Positions 25,677 through 34,228 of a stretch of 56,961 nucleotides of DNA are shown here, in pieces (within the stretch, counting starts at the first letter, position 1; the number at the start of each line of letters is the position of its first letter). The DNA lies in NCBI GenBank assembly GCA_964490325.1, contig CAZBBX010000013.1, positions 1 through 56,961 on the forward strand, given 5' to 3'. The stretch is from DAOPJM01 sp964490325 (GTDB taxonomy: Bacteria > Bacillota > Clostridia > Christensenellales > CAG-138). The notes under the pieces are model-generated. The model saw only the letters and a list, made by a program, of their open reading frames with translations, made no database searches and was not told where the DNA came from. The translations under genes and the position numbers were made by a program.

Positions 25677-25753
25677 TGGTGGGATTAATTGGGATCGAAC
25701 CAATGACCTCTACGATGTCAACGTAGCGCTCTGACCAGCTGAGCTATAACCCC
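25677..25753 (-). tRNA. tRNA-Val (GAC)
   Basis: Acceptor GGGGTTA/TAATCCC, D-arm GCTCAGCTGGTCAGAGC, anticodon stem CTACG/CGTAG with loop TTGACAT (anticodon GAC), T-arm with TTCGATC. CCA is encoded (25677-25679). Confidence 0.95.
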
Positions 25754-25768
25754 TCAAGGACGTTTTCT

Positions 25769-25796
25769 ATTATACACAAAGTTCCGTAAAATGCAA
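25769..25796 (-). promoter_or_regulatory. Promoter of tRNA-Val-6S-tRNA-Gln
   Basis: Minus-strand TTGCAT (25791-25796) and TATAAT (25769-25774) with 16 bases between, 15 bases before tRNA-Val. Confidence 0.75.
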
Positions 25797-25855
25797 GCAC
25801 TTTTTTTGGAGCTTTGCGCTTTGTATGGATCATAGGCAGCTTGCCTGCCGCCGCC

Positions 25856-26527
25856 TCACAATCCGCGCACTGCCAAGTTTTCCACCAGCGGCGCCGCCGC
25901 CTGTGCCGCTTCCCGCACATAGGAGGGCAGATGCGGCTGCGGATCGTTGTCGAAACGCTTGCGGTACTGCTGGATATAGTACTGCTTTGCGCCCTGTATC
26001 AGCTCCGCCGCCTCCACTATGTCCGCCTTGTCCAGCTCGGGGGCAAAGGTGGTGCGAAACTCGTAGTCGATCCCGCTGCTGCGGATCAAAAAGATGCTGC
26101 GCCGCACCGCCGCCAGATCCACGCGGCTGCACGTCACCGTATCATACTTGCTCGGCCCCGCCTTTATGTCCATGGCGACATAATCCAACAAGCCCGCGCT
26201 GAGAAGCTCTGCAAGAACCGTTGGCTTGGTGCCGTTGGTGTCCAGCTTGACAAGAAAGCCCAGCTCCTTTAGGCGTTCGATGAACGGACGCAGCTGCTGC
26301 TGCAGCGTGGGCTCCCCGCCCGATACCACCACGGCGTCCAGCAGGCCGCGCCGCTTCTCTAAAAAATCCCACACGGACGCTTCGGAAAGAAGGGGAGCCT
26401 CCTTGCCCAAAATGTGGTAGTTATGGCAGTAGCTGCAGGCCATGTTGCAGTAGGGCGTGAACACCACCGCGCAGGGATGCCCGGGGTAATCCATCATCGA
26501 CATTTTTTGCAGTCCCGCGATCAGCAT
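25856..26527 (-). CDS. nrdG: Anaerobic ribonucleotide reductase activating protein
   Basis: A radical SAM enzyme (223 residues from the ATG at 26527) that installs the glycyl radical on NrdD. The cluster motif CNMACSYC gives Cys27, Cys31 and Cys34 in the CxxxCxxC arrangement of activases, followed by VVSGGEPT. An in-frame TTG at 26551 is less likely because it lies in the T-run of a terminator hairpin; ATG 26527 starts the conserved MLIAGLQKMSMMDYPG. It follows nrdD on the same strand, but with an intervening terminator that should lower its expression relative to nrdD. Confidence 0.95.
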   Translation of the reverse strand: MLIAGLQKMSMMDYPGHPCAVVFTPYCNMACSYCHNYHILGKEAPLLSEASVWDFLEKRRGLLDAVVVSGGEPTLQQQLRPFIERLKELGFLVKLDTNGTKPTVLAELLSAGLLDYVAMDIKAGPSKYDTVTCSRVDLAAVRRSIFLIRSSGIDYEFRTTFAPELDKADIVEAAELIQGAKQYYIQQYRKRFDNDPQPHLPSYVREAAQAAAPLVENLAVRGL

Positions 26528-26548
26528 GGGCTTTTCCGTTCCTTTCCT

Positions 26549-26580
26549 CAAAAAGCGGGGGACGAGCGCACCCGTCCCCC
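26549..26580 (-). terminator. Intrinsic terminator/attenuator between nrdD and nrdG
   Basis: Minus-strand stem GGGGGAC/GTCCCCC with a 10-base loop followed by GCTTTTTG. Placed inside the operon, it would set the ratio of activase to reductase. Confidence 0.8.
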
Positions 26581-26600
26581 TGCGATATCCGTCTGTATCC

Positions 26601-28721
26601 TTAGTTTTCGGCCGCAGCGCTTGCTTCCGTATGGTTGCTCTCGCTGCCGATGACGAACTTCTTGCGCAGCATGTACTCCTCGCGCTTGCCGGGGTTGTAG
26701 TTCTGCACGGGACGCAGGTACCCTACCACGCGGCTCCAGACCTCCGCGGGACGTCCGCACTCGGGGCACTCGAAATGCTCACCCGCAATGTAGCCGTGCT
26801 CGTGGCAGATGGAGAAGGTCGGCGTGATGGAGATGTAGGGCATCTTGTACTTGGTGAAGATGGAGCGGATGAGCGTCTTGACCGTCTCGATGTCCTCCAC
26901 GCGTTCGCCCAGATACAGATGCTGCACCGTGCCGCCTGTGTACAGGGACTGCAGCTCGTCCTGCAGATCCATGCACTCGAAGATGTCGTCCGTATAGGTG
27001 ACGGGAAGCTGCGTACTGTTGGTGTACTGCGGCTCACGCACGCCCGATTGGATGATGTCGGGATAGCGCTGCTTATCCAAGCGTGCCAACCGATAGCTGG
27101 TACCCTCCGCAGGCGTGGCTTCGAGATTGTAGCTGTGATCCGTTTCCTCTTGGAAGGAGATCATCAGATCGCGCAGGAAGCGCATGACCTCCAGCGAGAA
27201 GTCCAAGCCCTCCTTGCTGCCGATGTCCTTGCCAAGGAAGTTCAGGCAGCACTCGTTCATGCCCACAAGGCCGATGGTGTTGAAGTGGTTCGTCCAGTAC
27301 TCGCCCGTGCGCTCCTTCACGTTGCGCAGATAGTAACGGGAGTAGGGGTACAGGCCGTCCTCCGTCTGCCGCTCGATGATCTTGCGCTTGATCTCCAGCG
27401 ACACCTTGCCCAAGGTGGCAACGTGCTTGAGGCGCTCATAGAAGTCCTCGCGGCTGGTCGCCAGATAGCCGATGCGCGGCAGATTGATGGTGTATACGCC
27501 GATGGAGCCCGTCATGGGGTTGGAGCCGAACAGTCCGCCGCCGCGCTTGCGCAGCTCACGCTTGTCGATGCGCAGGCGGCAGCACATGGAGACCGCGTCC
27601 TCGGGGCTGAGGTCGGAGTTGATGTAGTTGGCAAAGTACGGGATGCCGTACTTGCAGGTGATGGCCATAAAATCGTCCACCACGGGGGAGTTCCACTCGA
27701 AATCGCGGGTGATGTTCAGCGTGGGAATGGGGAAGGTGAACACGCGTCCCTTGGCGTCGCCCTGCAGCATGACCGCGCAGAAGGCGCGATTGAACAGGTC
27801 CATCTGCTCTTGGAAGTCGCCGTAGGTCTTTTCCATGTACTCGCCGCCGATGATGACGGGTTCGTCACGCAGGGTCTTGGGGACCTTGATGTCGAAGGTC
27901 AGGTTGGAGAAGGGGCACTGGAAGCCCACGCGGGTGGGCACATTGATGTTGAACACGAACTCCTGCAGGCACTGCTTGACCTGATCGAAGTCCATCTTGT
28001 CGTAGTACAAAAAGGGTGCGCAATAGGTGTCGAAGCTGCTCCACGCCTGCGCTCCCGCCGTTTCGCCCTGTGTGGTGAAGGTGGAGTTGACCACCTGCCC
28101 AAGGAAGGAACGCAAATGACGAGCGGGCTTGCTTTCGACCTTGCCCTCTACGCCGCCAAAGCCGTCCGTAAGGAGCTGACGAAGATCCCAACCCGCGCAG
28201 TACGGTCCAAAGAAGCCCAGATCGTGGATGTGGGCGTCGCCGCTCTCATGCGCCTTGCGCACGTCCTCGGGATAGATCTCGTACAGCCAGTACTTCTTGG
28301 TGAATGCCTCGCGCACATAGTTGTTCAGGCCGTTCACGCTCTTTTGCATGTTGGCGTTTTCCTTGATGCCCCAGTCCTTATCGTCCAGGTAATCGCCGAA
28401 CATGTCGATGGTGGCGCCGATGAGGGCGTTGATCTCGCGGGTGCCGCGTCTCTTTTCACGATAGAGGATGTAGGCCTTCGCCGTGCGGGCATGCCCCGCC
28501 TCGATCAAGACCTTCTCTACGATATCCTGAATGGATTCCACATCGGGGATCTCGTCGCGGAATTTGTCCTCCGCTATGCGAACGACCTCCTCCGCAAGCT
28601 CGTCCGTGAGCGCCTCGTTGGTGCCGTTGACGGCCTGCGCCGCCTTCCAGATCGCGATACGGATCTTTTCCTTGTCAAAGGCTTCCACCCGACCGTCGCG
28701 TTTGCGAATCTTCGTAAGCAT
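26601..28721 (-). CDS. nrdD: Anaerobic ribonucleoside-triphosphate reductase
   Basis: A 706-residue class III reductase converting NTPs to dNTPs under anoxia. The N-terminal ATP-cone (MLTKIRKRDGRVEAFDKEKIRIAIWKA-type start) gives allosteric control; the catalytic barrel follows. Near the C-terminus are the zinc site (Cys639/His642 in CHEH and Cys652/Cys655 in CPEC) and the glycyl radical motif RVVGYL with Gly667. In many homologues the position before VGY is Cys or Ser; Val here is a modest variation. Expressed from a strong promoter with candidate NrdR boxes. Confidence 0.97.
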   Translation of the reverse strand: MLTKIRKRDGRVEAFDKEKIRIAIWKAAQAVNGTNEALTDELAEEVVRIAEDKFRDEIPDVESIQDIVEKVLIEAGHARTAKAYILYREKRRGTREINALIGATIDMFGDYLDDKDWGIKENANMQKSVNGLNNYVREAFTKKYWLYEIYPEDVRKAHESGDAHIHDLGFFGPYCAGWDLRQLLTDGFGGVEGKVESKPARHLRSFLGQVVNSTFTTQGETAGAQAWSSFDTYCAPFLYYDKMDFDQVKQCLQEFVFNINVPTRVGFQCPFSNLTFDIKVPKTLRDEPVIIGGEYMEKTYGDFQEQMDLFNRAFCAVMLQGDAKGRVFTFPIPTLNITRDFEWNSPVVDDFMAITCKYGIPYFANYINSDLSPEDAVSMCCRLRIDKRELRKRGGGLFGSNPMTGSIGVYTINLPRIGYLATSREDFYERLKHVATLGKVSLEIKRKIIERQTEDGLYPYSRYYLRNVKERTGEYWTNHFNTIGLVGMNECCLNFLGKDIGSKEGLDFSLEVMRFLRDLMISFQEETDHSYNLEATPAEGTSYRLARLDKQRYPDIIQSGVREPQYTNSTQLPVTYTDDIFECMDLQDELQSLYTGGTVQHLYLGERVEDIETVKTLIRSIFTKYKMPYISITPTFSICHEHGYIAGEHFECPECGRPAEVWSRVVGYLRPVQNYNPGKREEYMLRKKFVIGSESNHTEASAAAEN

Positions 28722-28752
28722 GTTGCTTCCTCCGTTTTCTTAGTGCACGGTC

Positions 28753-28781
28753 AGTATACAAGACGGCACATTTTGTGTCAA
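28753..28781 (-). promoter_or_regulatory. Promoter of nrdD
   Basis: Minus-strand TTGACA (28776-28781) and TATACT (28753-28758), 17-base spacer, 32 bases before nrdD. The rest of 28809-29032 holds only a small hairpin (GGCGC/GCGCC near 28860) and a palindrome at 29000. Confidence 0.82.
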
Positions 28782-28808
28782 GGGGCATTTTTGAATACAA
28801 TATGTTGT
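28767..28808. promoter_or_regulatory. Candidate NrdR box pair
   Basis: CACATTTTGTGT (28767-28778) and ACAATATGTTGT (28797-28808) are imperfect palindromes whose centres are 30 bases apart, the in-phase pair spacing known for NrdR boxes. The first overlaps the -35 element. A third similar palindrome, CACAAGATGTTGTG, is at 29000-29013. Confidence 0.5.
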
Positions 28809-29032
28809 GGTCACCCCGCCGTATGCGTTGCATGAGCGCCTCGGAAAAACTGTATAGCGGCGCTTTAGCGCCCAGTCCTTCAACGCATAAAGCAGGGTGC
28901 GTTTTTGCCGCGCCACTGTCAAAATCTGTATTTGCCTTGAATGCTGCGAATAAGTATGAATTTATTTAACCGCACGTTCATAATTCGGACGGAGCAAATC
29001 ACAAGATGTTGTGTTCGAAACAGTTTCCGCAT

Positions 29033-29533
29033 CTATATCTTGGGTTTTTCGCCGTACATGCGCGGATTCTTTTGCAGCAGGTACAGCAGCGGCAGCCCCA
29101 GCACATAGCAGGAGATGGCCTGTCCGCCCCCCACCTGCAATATGGCCACGGGGTAGCTTAAGCCGTACTCGTAGGCATAGGTGAGCAGAGCGCCCACCAC
29201 GAGCGCGTTTACGACCACGCCGGGCAGCGGCGCAAGGAAGGCGGGCAGCTTGCGCTTGCCGATCCAATAGGTAAGCGCCGCGGCAAGGAGCGTCGCAAGG
29301 CTTCCGAAGATGACGTCCAGCGGGATCGCGCCCGACAGCAGATTTCCCACAAGGCAGCCCACGAACAGCCCCGGCACGGCTGCGGGCATCAGGTAAGGCA
29401 GCACGCAGAGCGCCTCGGACAGGCGGCATTGGATGGGGCCGATGGACAGCGGCCAAAGGAAGGTCAGTGCCGCATACAGCGCGGCTACGACGGCGCTGCG
29501 CGCCAGATATAAGGCGGAGGATCGCAGCTTCAT
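29033..29533 (-). CDS. queT: QueT-family transporter (queuosine precursor uptake)
   Basis: A 166-residue membrane protein with five to six helices. IGPIQCRLSEALCVLPYL and AIPLDVIFGSLATLLAA are the QueT (PF06177) signatures. QueT proteins are S components of ECF transporters thought to import preQ1 or related 7-deazaguanines. An ECF energising module is encoded 1.5 kb away on the other strand. No preQ1 riboswitch is seen because the gene is internal: its start overlaps the stop of the amidohydrolase by four bases. Confidence 0.88.
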   Translation of the reverse strand: MKLRSSALYLARSAVVAALYAALTFLWPLSIGPIQCRLSEALCVLPYLMPAAVPGLFVGCLVGNLLSGAIPLDVIFGSLATLLAAALTYWIGKRKLPAFLAPLPGVVVNALVVGALLTYAYEYGLSYPVAILQVGGGQAISCYVLGLPLLYLLQKNPRMYGEKPKI

Positions 29534-30879
29534 AGGCTTAGCAGCCTTTCCGTTTCCAGGCGGCTCTCGGCCGCAAGCTTTTCCTCGTCCAAGCCCACGA
29601 TGCGCCCCTCCCGCACGACGAGCCTGCCGTTTACGAACACCAGATCGCAGGGGCGATGGTAGCCGACCGTTCCGAACAGCTCCTTTGGGTCGCGTTCAGC
29701 GCAGACAAGATCGCTTTGCCTTAGGTCGATCGCCATTAGATCCGCCGCCATGCCCTCCTTGATCGCGCCTATGTCGCTGCGTCCGAGGACGCGAGCGCCG
29801 CCCCTTGTCGCCATCTTCAGCAGGGTATAGCCGCTTGGCGCAAGGTCGCCGCTGACCAAGCGGTGCAGCAGGTAAGCCGTGCGGATCTCCTCCATGAGGT
29901 TGCTTGCGTCGTTGCTGGCGGAGCCGTCCACCGCAAGCCCCACGGCTATGCCGCGCTGCAGCATATCCGGTATGCGCGCCACGCCGCTTGAAAGCTTCAT
30001 GTTGGAGCAGGGGCAGTGTGCGACGCCGCAGCCCGCCGCCGCCAGCTTGTCCAGCTCCTCGTCATTGAAATGGATGCCGTGCGCAAAGAACACGTCCTTG
30101 CCGAGCCAGCCCAGCGTTTCCATATAGGCAATCGGCCTTAGGCCGAAGCGCGCAAGCGTGAAGCGCTCCTCGTCCTTGGTCTCGCAAAGATGCGTATGCA
30201 GGCGCACGCCCTTTTGCCGCGCCAGAGCCGCGCTCTCGCGAAGCAGGGCGTCGGACACGGAGAAGGGCGAACAGGGCGCCAGCACGACTTGGTGCAGGGA
30301 ATAGGGCTTGGGATCGTGAAACCTGTCTATGACGCGTTCGCTGTCCTTTAGGATCTCGTCCACCGTCTGCACCACCGAATCGGGCGGCAGACCCCCGTCC
30401 TTTTGGGACAGATCCATGCTGCCGCGGGAGGCGATGAAGCGTATGCCGAGCCTGTCCGCAGCCGCAAACTGCGCCGCGCTCAGATCCCCCGCCCCCTTTG
30501 GAAAGACGTAATGCTGATCGAAGCAACTTGTGCAGCCGTAGCGCAGCAGCTCCGCCATGCCGCTAAGCGAGCTTAGGTAGACGCTCGTTTCGTTGATGCC
30601 CTTCCAGACCTCGTACAGCTTGGTGAGCCAGTCGAACAGCTCCAAGCCCTGCGTGGAGGGCAGATTCCGTGTGAAGTATTGGTACAGATGATGGTGCGTA
30701 TTGATAAGCCCCGGATAGACCGCCATGCCCGCAGCATCGCAGATCCGATCGGGCACGGCGTCCAGCTCGCCAACGTGCAGGATATGCTCGTCCTCGATCC
30801 AAAGCGCGGTATTGCGTAAAACGCGGTCATCATCGTCGCAGGTGACAAGGGTGTCGATGTTCTTGATAAGGGTCTTCAT
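29530..30879 (-). CDS. Amidohydrolase, 8-oxoguanine deaminase-like (TRZ/ATZ family)
   Basis: A 449-residue cytosolic metal-dependent deaminase. The HxH pair is His62/His64 in GLINTHHHLYQ, further ligands are in LHTHLCETKDE, FAHGIHF and VDGSASND. The segment TRNLPSTQGLELFDWLTKLYEVWK is typical of the 8-oxoguanine/isoxanthopterin deaminase branch rather than guanine or cytosine deaminase. It is translationally coupled to queT, so the substrate may be a purine or 7-deazapurine handled together with the transporter (inference). Confidence 0.85.
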   Translation of the reverse strand: MKTLIKNIDTLVTCDDDDRVLRNTALWIEDEHILHVGELDAVPDRICDAAGMAVYPGLINTHHHLYQYFTRNLPSTQGLELFDWLTKLYEVWKGINETSVYLSSLSGMAELLRYGCTSCFDQHYVFPKGAGDLSAAQFAAADRLGIRFIASRGSMDLSQKDGGLPPDSVVQTVDEILKDSERVIDRFHDPKPYSLHQVVLAPCSPFSVSDALLRESAALARQKGVRLHTHLCETKDEERFTLARFGLRPIAYMETLGWLGKDVFFAHGIHFNDEELDKLAAAGCGVAHCPCSNMKLSSGVARIPDMLQRGIAVGLAVDGSASNDASNLMEEIRTAYLLHRLVSGDLAPSGYTLLKMATRGGARVLGRSDIGAIKEGMAADLMAIDLRQSDLVCAERDPKELFGTVGYHRPCDLVFVNGRLVVREGRIVGLDEEKLAAESRLETERLLSL

Positions 30880-30917
30880 GCTGCCTCCCGTGCGGGAAAG
30901 TCCCGCCTGTACAGAGT

Positions 30918-30923
30918 ATTATA
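30918..30923 (-). promoter_or_regulatory. Extended -10 promoter of deaminase-queT operon
   Basis: Minus-strand TGCTATAAT, an extended -10, about 40 bases upstream of the ATG; no good -35. A short palindrome GCGGGA/TCCCGC lies in the leader (about 30892-30906). Confidence 0.55.
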
Positions 30924-30932
30924 GCAAAACCC

Positions 30933-30962
30933 TTGCCAAATGGATAGCCCTTGATTTATAAT
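30933..30962 (+). promoter_or_regulatory. Promoter of the ecf-truA-tadA operon
   Basis: TTGCCA (30933-30938) and TATAAT (30957-30962), 18-base spacer, 29 bases before ecfA1; divergent from the deaminase promoter. Confidence 0.65.
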
Positions 30963-30991
30963 AAGAAGAATTTGAACTTACGGAGCGTGGC

Positions 30992-31813
30992 ATGATACGA
31001 TTCGATCATGTAACTCATATATATGAAAGCAGCGACCGTCCCGCCCTGCAGGACATTTCGCTGACCATCCCCGACGGGGAGTATTTGGCGATCGTTGGGC
31101 ACAACGGCAGCGGCAAAAGTACCCTGTCCAAGCACATCAACGGTCTGCTGCTGCCCACCGACGGCACGGTCACGGTGGACGGACTGGACACGCGCAAGGA
31201 GGACACCCTGCTCGCCATCCGTCAGAAGGTGGGCATGGTGTTTCAAAATCCCGACAACCAGCTGGTCACCACCATCGTTGAGGAGGACGTCGCCTTTGGG
31301 CCCGAGAACCTCGGCGTGCCGCCGCTTGAGATCCGCGAACGCGTGGACAAGGCACTGGACACCGTGGAGATGCGCGCCTATGCGGAGGCCTCGGCGCACC
31401 ACCTTTCGGGCGGACAGAAGCAGCGCGTTGCCATAGCGGGGATGCTTGCCATGCACCCCGAGGTCTTGGTGCTGGACGAGGCGACCGCCATGCTGGATCC
31501 CGGCGGAAGGGCGGAGCTGCTGGAGACCGTGGAAAGGCTCAACCGCGAGGAGGGCATCACCGTGGTGATGGTCACGCAGTATATGGACGAGATCGCCGCC
31601 TGCGGCCGCGTCTTGGTGCTCGATCACGGCAGGATCGCCTTGGAGGGTACGCCGCGTGAGATCTTCTCGGACGTGCATCGCCTGCATGAGCTGTCCATGG
31701 ACGCTCCCGAAGCCGTCCTGCTGCGCGATGAGCTGCGCCTGCACGGCGTGAAGCTTCCCGCCGACCTGATGACCACAGAGGAACTTGCGGAGGCGCTATG
31801 CCCATTGTTATAA
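30992..31813 (+). CDS. ecfA1: Energy-coupling factor transporter ATPase EcfA1
   Basis: A 273-residue ATPase of the shared ECF module that powers various vitamin and metal S components. Walker A GHNGSGKST is at residues 36-44, Q-loop MVFQNPDNQLVTTIVEEDVAFG, signature LSGGQKQR, Walker B VLVLDEATAMLDP, H-loop region TQYMDE. Its end overlaps ecfA2 by 16 bases. The gene order ecfA1-ecfA2-ecfT-truA is the standard Firmicutes arrangement, usually after rplQ, which is absent here. Confidence 0.95.
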   Translation: MIRFDHVTHIYESSDRPALQDISLTIPDGEYLAIVGHNGSGKSTLSKHINGLLLPTDGTVTVDGLDTRKEDTLLAIRQKVGMVFQNPDNQLVTTIVEEDVAFGPENLGVPPLEIRERVDKALDTVEMRAYAEASAHHLSGGQKQRVAIAGMLAMHPEVLVLDEATAMLDPGGRAELLETVERLNREEGITVVMVTQYMDEIAACGRVLVLDHGRIALEGTPREIFSDVHRLHELSMDAPEAVLLRDELRLHGVKLPADLMTTEELAEALCPLL

Positions 31814-32649
31814 AGGATCTGTCCTACAGCTATTCCGACGGCCCCGCCTTACGGCAGGCCGCGCTTACAAACGTCTCCCTCACCATCACGGAGGGAGAGT
31901 TTTTGGGCGTGATCGGTCACACCGGCAGCGGCAAGACGACCTTGATGCAGCATCTCAACGGCCTCATCCCCGCGCAAAGCGGTACGGTGACGGTCGACGG
32001 CTACGCCCTTTCCGACAAGAAGCAGCGCATCAAGGCGCGCAGCTTGGTGGGCATGGTGTTCCAGTACCCCGAGTATCAGCTTTTTGCCGACACGGTGGAG
32101 AGCGACGTGGCCTTTGGCCCCCGCAACCTGAAGCTTGACGAGGAGGAGATCAAAAGCCGCGTGCTGTCCTCTTTGGAGCTGGTGGGGCTGTCCCCCGCGC
32201 TGTTTTTGAAGAAAAGCCCCTTTGAGCTGTCGGGCGGTGAAAAGCGCCGCGCCGCGCTGGCTGGCATCCTTGCCATGCAGCCCAAGTATTTGGTCTTGGA
32301 CGAGCCGATGGCGGGGCTGGATCCGCGCGGACGCCGCGACATCCTGTCCATACTGGAGAATCTGCGCCGCGAACGGGGCTGCACCATCGTCATGGTGTCC
32401 CATTCCATGGACGATGTGGCGCGCCACGCGACACGCATCGCCGTACTGGATCACGGTAAGCTGCTCTACACAGGCTCCCCCGCCGAGGTCTTTTCCAACA
32501 GCAAGGAGCTGAGCGCCATTGGGCTTGCCCTGCCGCAGGCCTGTAAGTTAGCGCTGCTGCTGCGGCAAAGGGGCAAGGACGTTCCCGCTTCCGTCTGCAC
32601 GGCGGAGGACATGCGAGATTTTCTGCTCGGGAGGCTGACACATGAGTAA
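31798..32649 (+). CDS. ecfA2: Energy-coupling factor transporter ATPase EcfA2
   Basis: A 283-residue second ATPase of the ECF module. Walker A GHTGSGKTT at residues 40-48, Q-loop FQYPEYQLFADTVESDVAFGP, signature LSGGEKRR, Walker B YLVLDEPMAGLDP and H-loop SHSMDDV. EcfA1 and EcfA2 form the heterodimer that drives EcfT. Confidence 0.95.
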   Translation: MPIVIKDLSYSYSDGPALRQAALTNVSLTITEGEFLGVIGHTGSGKTTLMQHLNGLIPAQSGTVTVDGYALSDKKQRIKARSLVGMVFQYPEYQLFADTVESDVAFGPRNLKLDEEEIKSRVLSSLELVGLSPALFLKKSPFELSGGEKRRAALAGILAMQPKYLVLDEPMAGLDPRGRRDILSILENLRRERGCTIVMVSHSMDDVARHATRIAVLDHGKLLYTGSPAEVFSNSKELSAIGLALPQACKLALLLRQRGKDVPASVCTAEDMRDFLLGRLTHE

Positions 32650-33448
32650 GGACATCACGCTGGGTCAATTTGTAGCGGGCAATTCCCCCGTCCATCGCCT
32701 CGATCCGCGCACCAAGCTGGCGCTGATGATCGCGTACATCGTGATGGTCTTCTTGGTGAGCGAGCTGTGGATGTTTGTCGTGCCGCTTGCGTATGTAGTG
32801 GCGGCGCTGCTGCTGTCCCGCATTCCCGTCAGCTATCTGTACAGCTCGCTCAAGCCCATCCGCTTCCTGCTGATCTTCATGTTCATCCTGAACCTTTTCT
32901 TCACCGAGGGCGAGACCATCTGGTGGCAGTGGTGGATCATCACCATCAGCAAGGAGGCCGTCCTGCAGGCGATCTTTATCACGCTGCGGCTGATGTTCCT
33001 TGTCTCCGGCAGTTCACTTTTGACGCTGACCACCTCTCCGCTGGCGCTGACCGACGGCATCGAGCGCATCCTCTCCCCGCTCAAGGTCATCCGCTTCCCC
33101 GCGCACGAGATCGCCATGATGATGACCATCGCGCTGCGGTTCATCCCCACGCTGATGGACGAGGCGGACAAGATCAAAAAGGCGCAGATGGCAAGGGGCG
33201 CCGACTTTGAGTCGGGCAACGTCATCACCCGCGCAAAGAGCATGATCCCCATCCTTGTGCCGCTGTTCGTGTCCGCCTTCCGCCGCTCGGACGAGCTGGC
33301 GATGGCCATGGAGTCCCGCTGCTACCACGGCGGTGAGGGACGCACCAAGCTAAGGCAGCTGCATTTCCATTGGGGCGACCTTGTGGCGGCGCTCATCACG
33401 GGGGCTGCCATTGCGGCGACCGTGCTGCTTCCCCGCCTGCTGCCGTAA
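32642..33448 (+). CDS. ecfT: Energy-coupling factor transmembrane protein EcfT
   Basis: A 268-residue membrane coupling protein with about five helices. The Ala-Arg-Gly coupling motifs are recognisable in KKAQMARGADFESG and the second ESRCYHGGEGRTK, which contact the ATPases. It overlaps ecfA2 by eight bases. S components, such as queT in this window, would plug into this module (established for group II ECF systems; specific pairing is inference). Confidence 0.95.
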   Translation: MSKDITLGQFVAGNSPVHRLDPRTKLALMIAYIVMVFLVSELWMFVVPLAYVVAALLLSRIPVSYLYSSLKPIRFLLIFMFILNLFFTEGETIWWQWWIITISKEAVLQAIFITLRLMFLVSGSSLLTLTTSPLALTDGIERILSPLKVIRFPAHEIAMMMTIALRFIPTLMDEADKIKKAQMARGADFESGNVITRAKSMIPILVPLFVSAFRRSDELAMAMESRCYHGGEGRTKLRQLHFHWGDLVAALITGAAIAATVLLPRLLP

Positions 33449-33451
33449 GCC

Positions 33452-34228
33452 ATGCGCAGGATACGATGCATCATCCAGTATGACGGCAGCGCCTACGTTG
33501 GCTGGCAGATCCAGCCGAACGGCGTATCCGTACAGGCAAAGCTGGAGCAGGCTCTTATCGAGATCACGGGGACGGCAAGCACCGTGTACGGCTCCGGCCG
33601 AACCGACAGCGGCGTTCACGCCTATGCGCAGGTGGCGCATTTTGACACAGAAGCGCGCATGAGCGCGGATAAGTTTGCCATCGCGCTGAACATGCGACTG
33701 CCCCGCGACATCCGCGTGCTGTACAGCGAGGAAGCGCCTGACGACTTTCACGCACGCTTTTCCGCTAAGCGAAAGACCTATCGCTACACCGTCCAGTTGG
33801 GCGAGCATGCCTTGGTCGCGACCCGAAACACCGCGCTGCATGTTCCCGCGCCCCTGTCCCTTGCACCCATGCAGGAGGCCGCAGGCGCCATCGTGGGCAC
33901 GCACGACTTTCGCGCCTTCATGTGCCGCGACACGCACATGGAGAACACTGTGCGCACGATCTATGCGAGCGCTTGGGAGCAGCGGGGCTGCTATTGCCTA
34001 TATGAGGTATGCGGCAACGGCTTTTTGTACAACATGGTGCGCATTTTGGTGGGGTCGATGCTGGAGATCGGCAAGGGGAAGCGTCCCGTTTCCTTCCTCA
34101 CGGACGCGCTTGCCGCCAAGGATCGCGTGTTTGCGGGTGCAACGGCTCCCGCGCACGGTCTGACGCTGCAGCGGCTGCAATATGACGACTTTGACACGGA
34201 GACGATCCTAAAGCGCTATGAAACTTGA
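33452..34228 (+). CDS. truA: tRNA pseudouridine(38-40) synthase TruA
   Basis: A 258-residue enzyme isomerising uridines 38-40 in the tRNA anticodon arm. The catalytic Asp52 is in GSGRTDSGVHA, with YDGSAYVGWQIQPNG at the N-terminus and the second-half GNGFLYNMVRILVG. Three bases after ecfT and overlapping tadA by eleven bases. Confidence 0.96.
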   Translation: MRRIRCIIQYDGSAYVGWQIQPNGVSVQAKLEQALIEITGTASTVYGSGRTDSGVHAYAQVAHFDTEARMSADKFAIALNMRLPRDIRVLYSEEAPDDFHARFSAKRKTYRYTVQLGEHALVATRNTALHVPAPLSLAPMQEAAGAIVGTHDFRAFMCRDTHMENTVRTIYASAWEQRGCYCLYEVCGNGFLYNMVRILVGSMLEIGKGKRPVSFLTDALAAKDRVFAGATAPAHGLTLQRLQYDDFDTETILKRYET

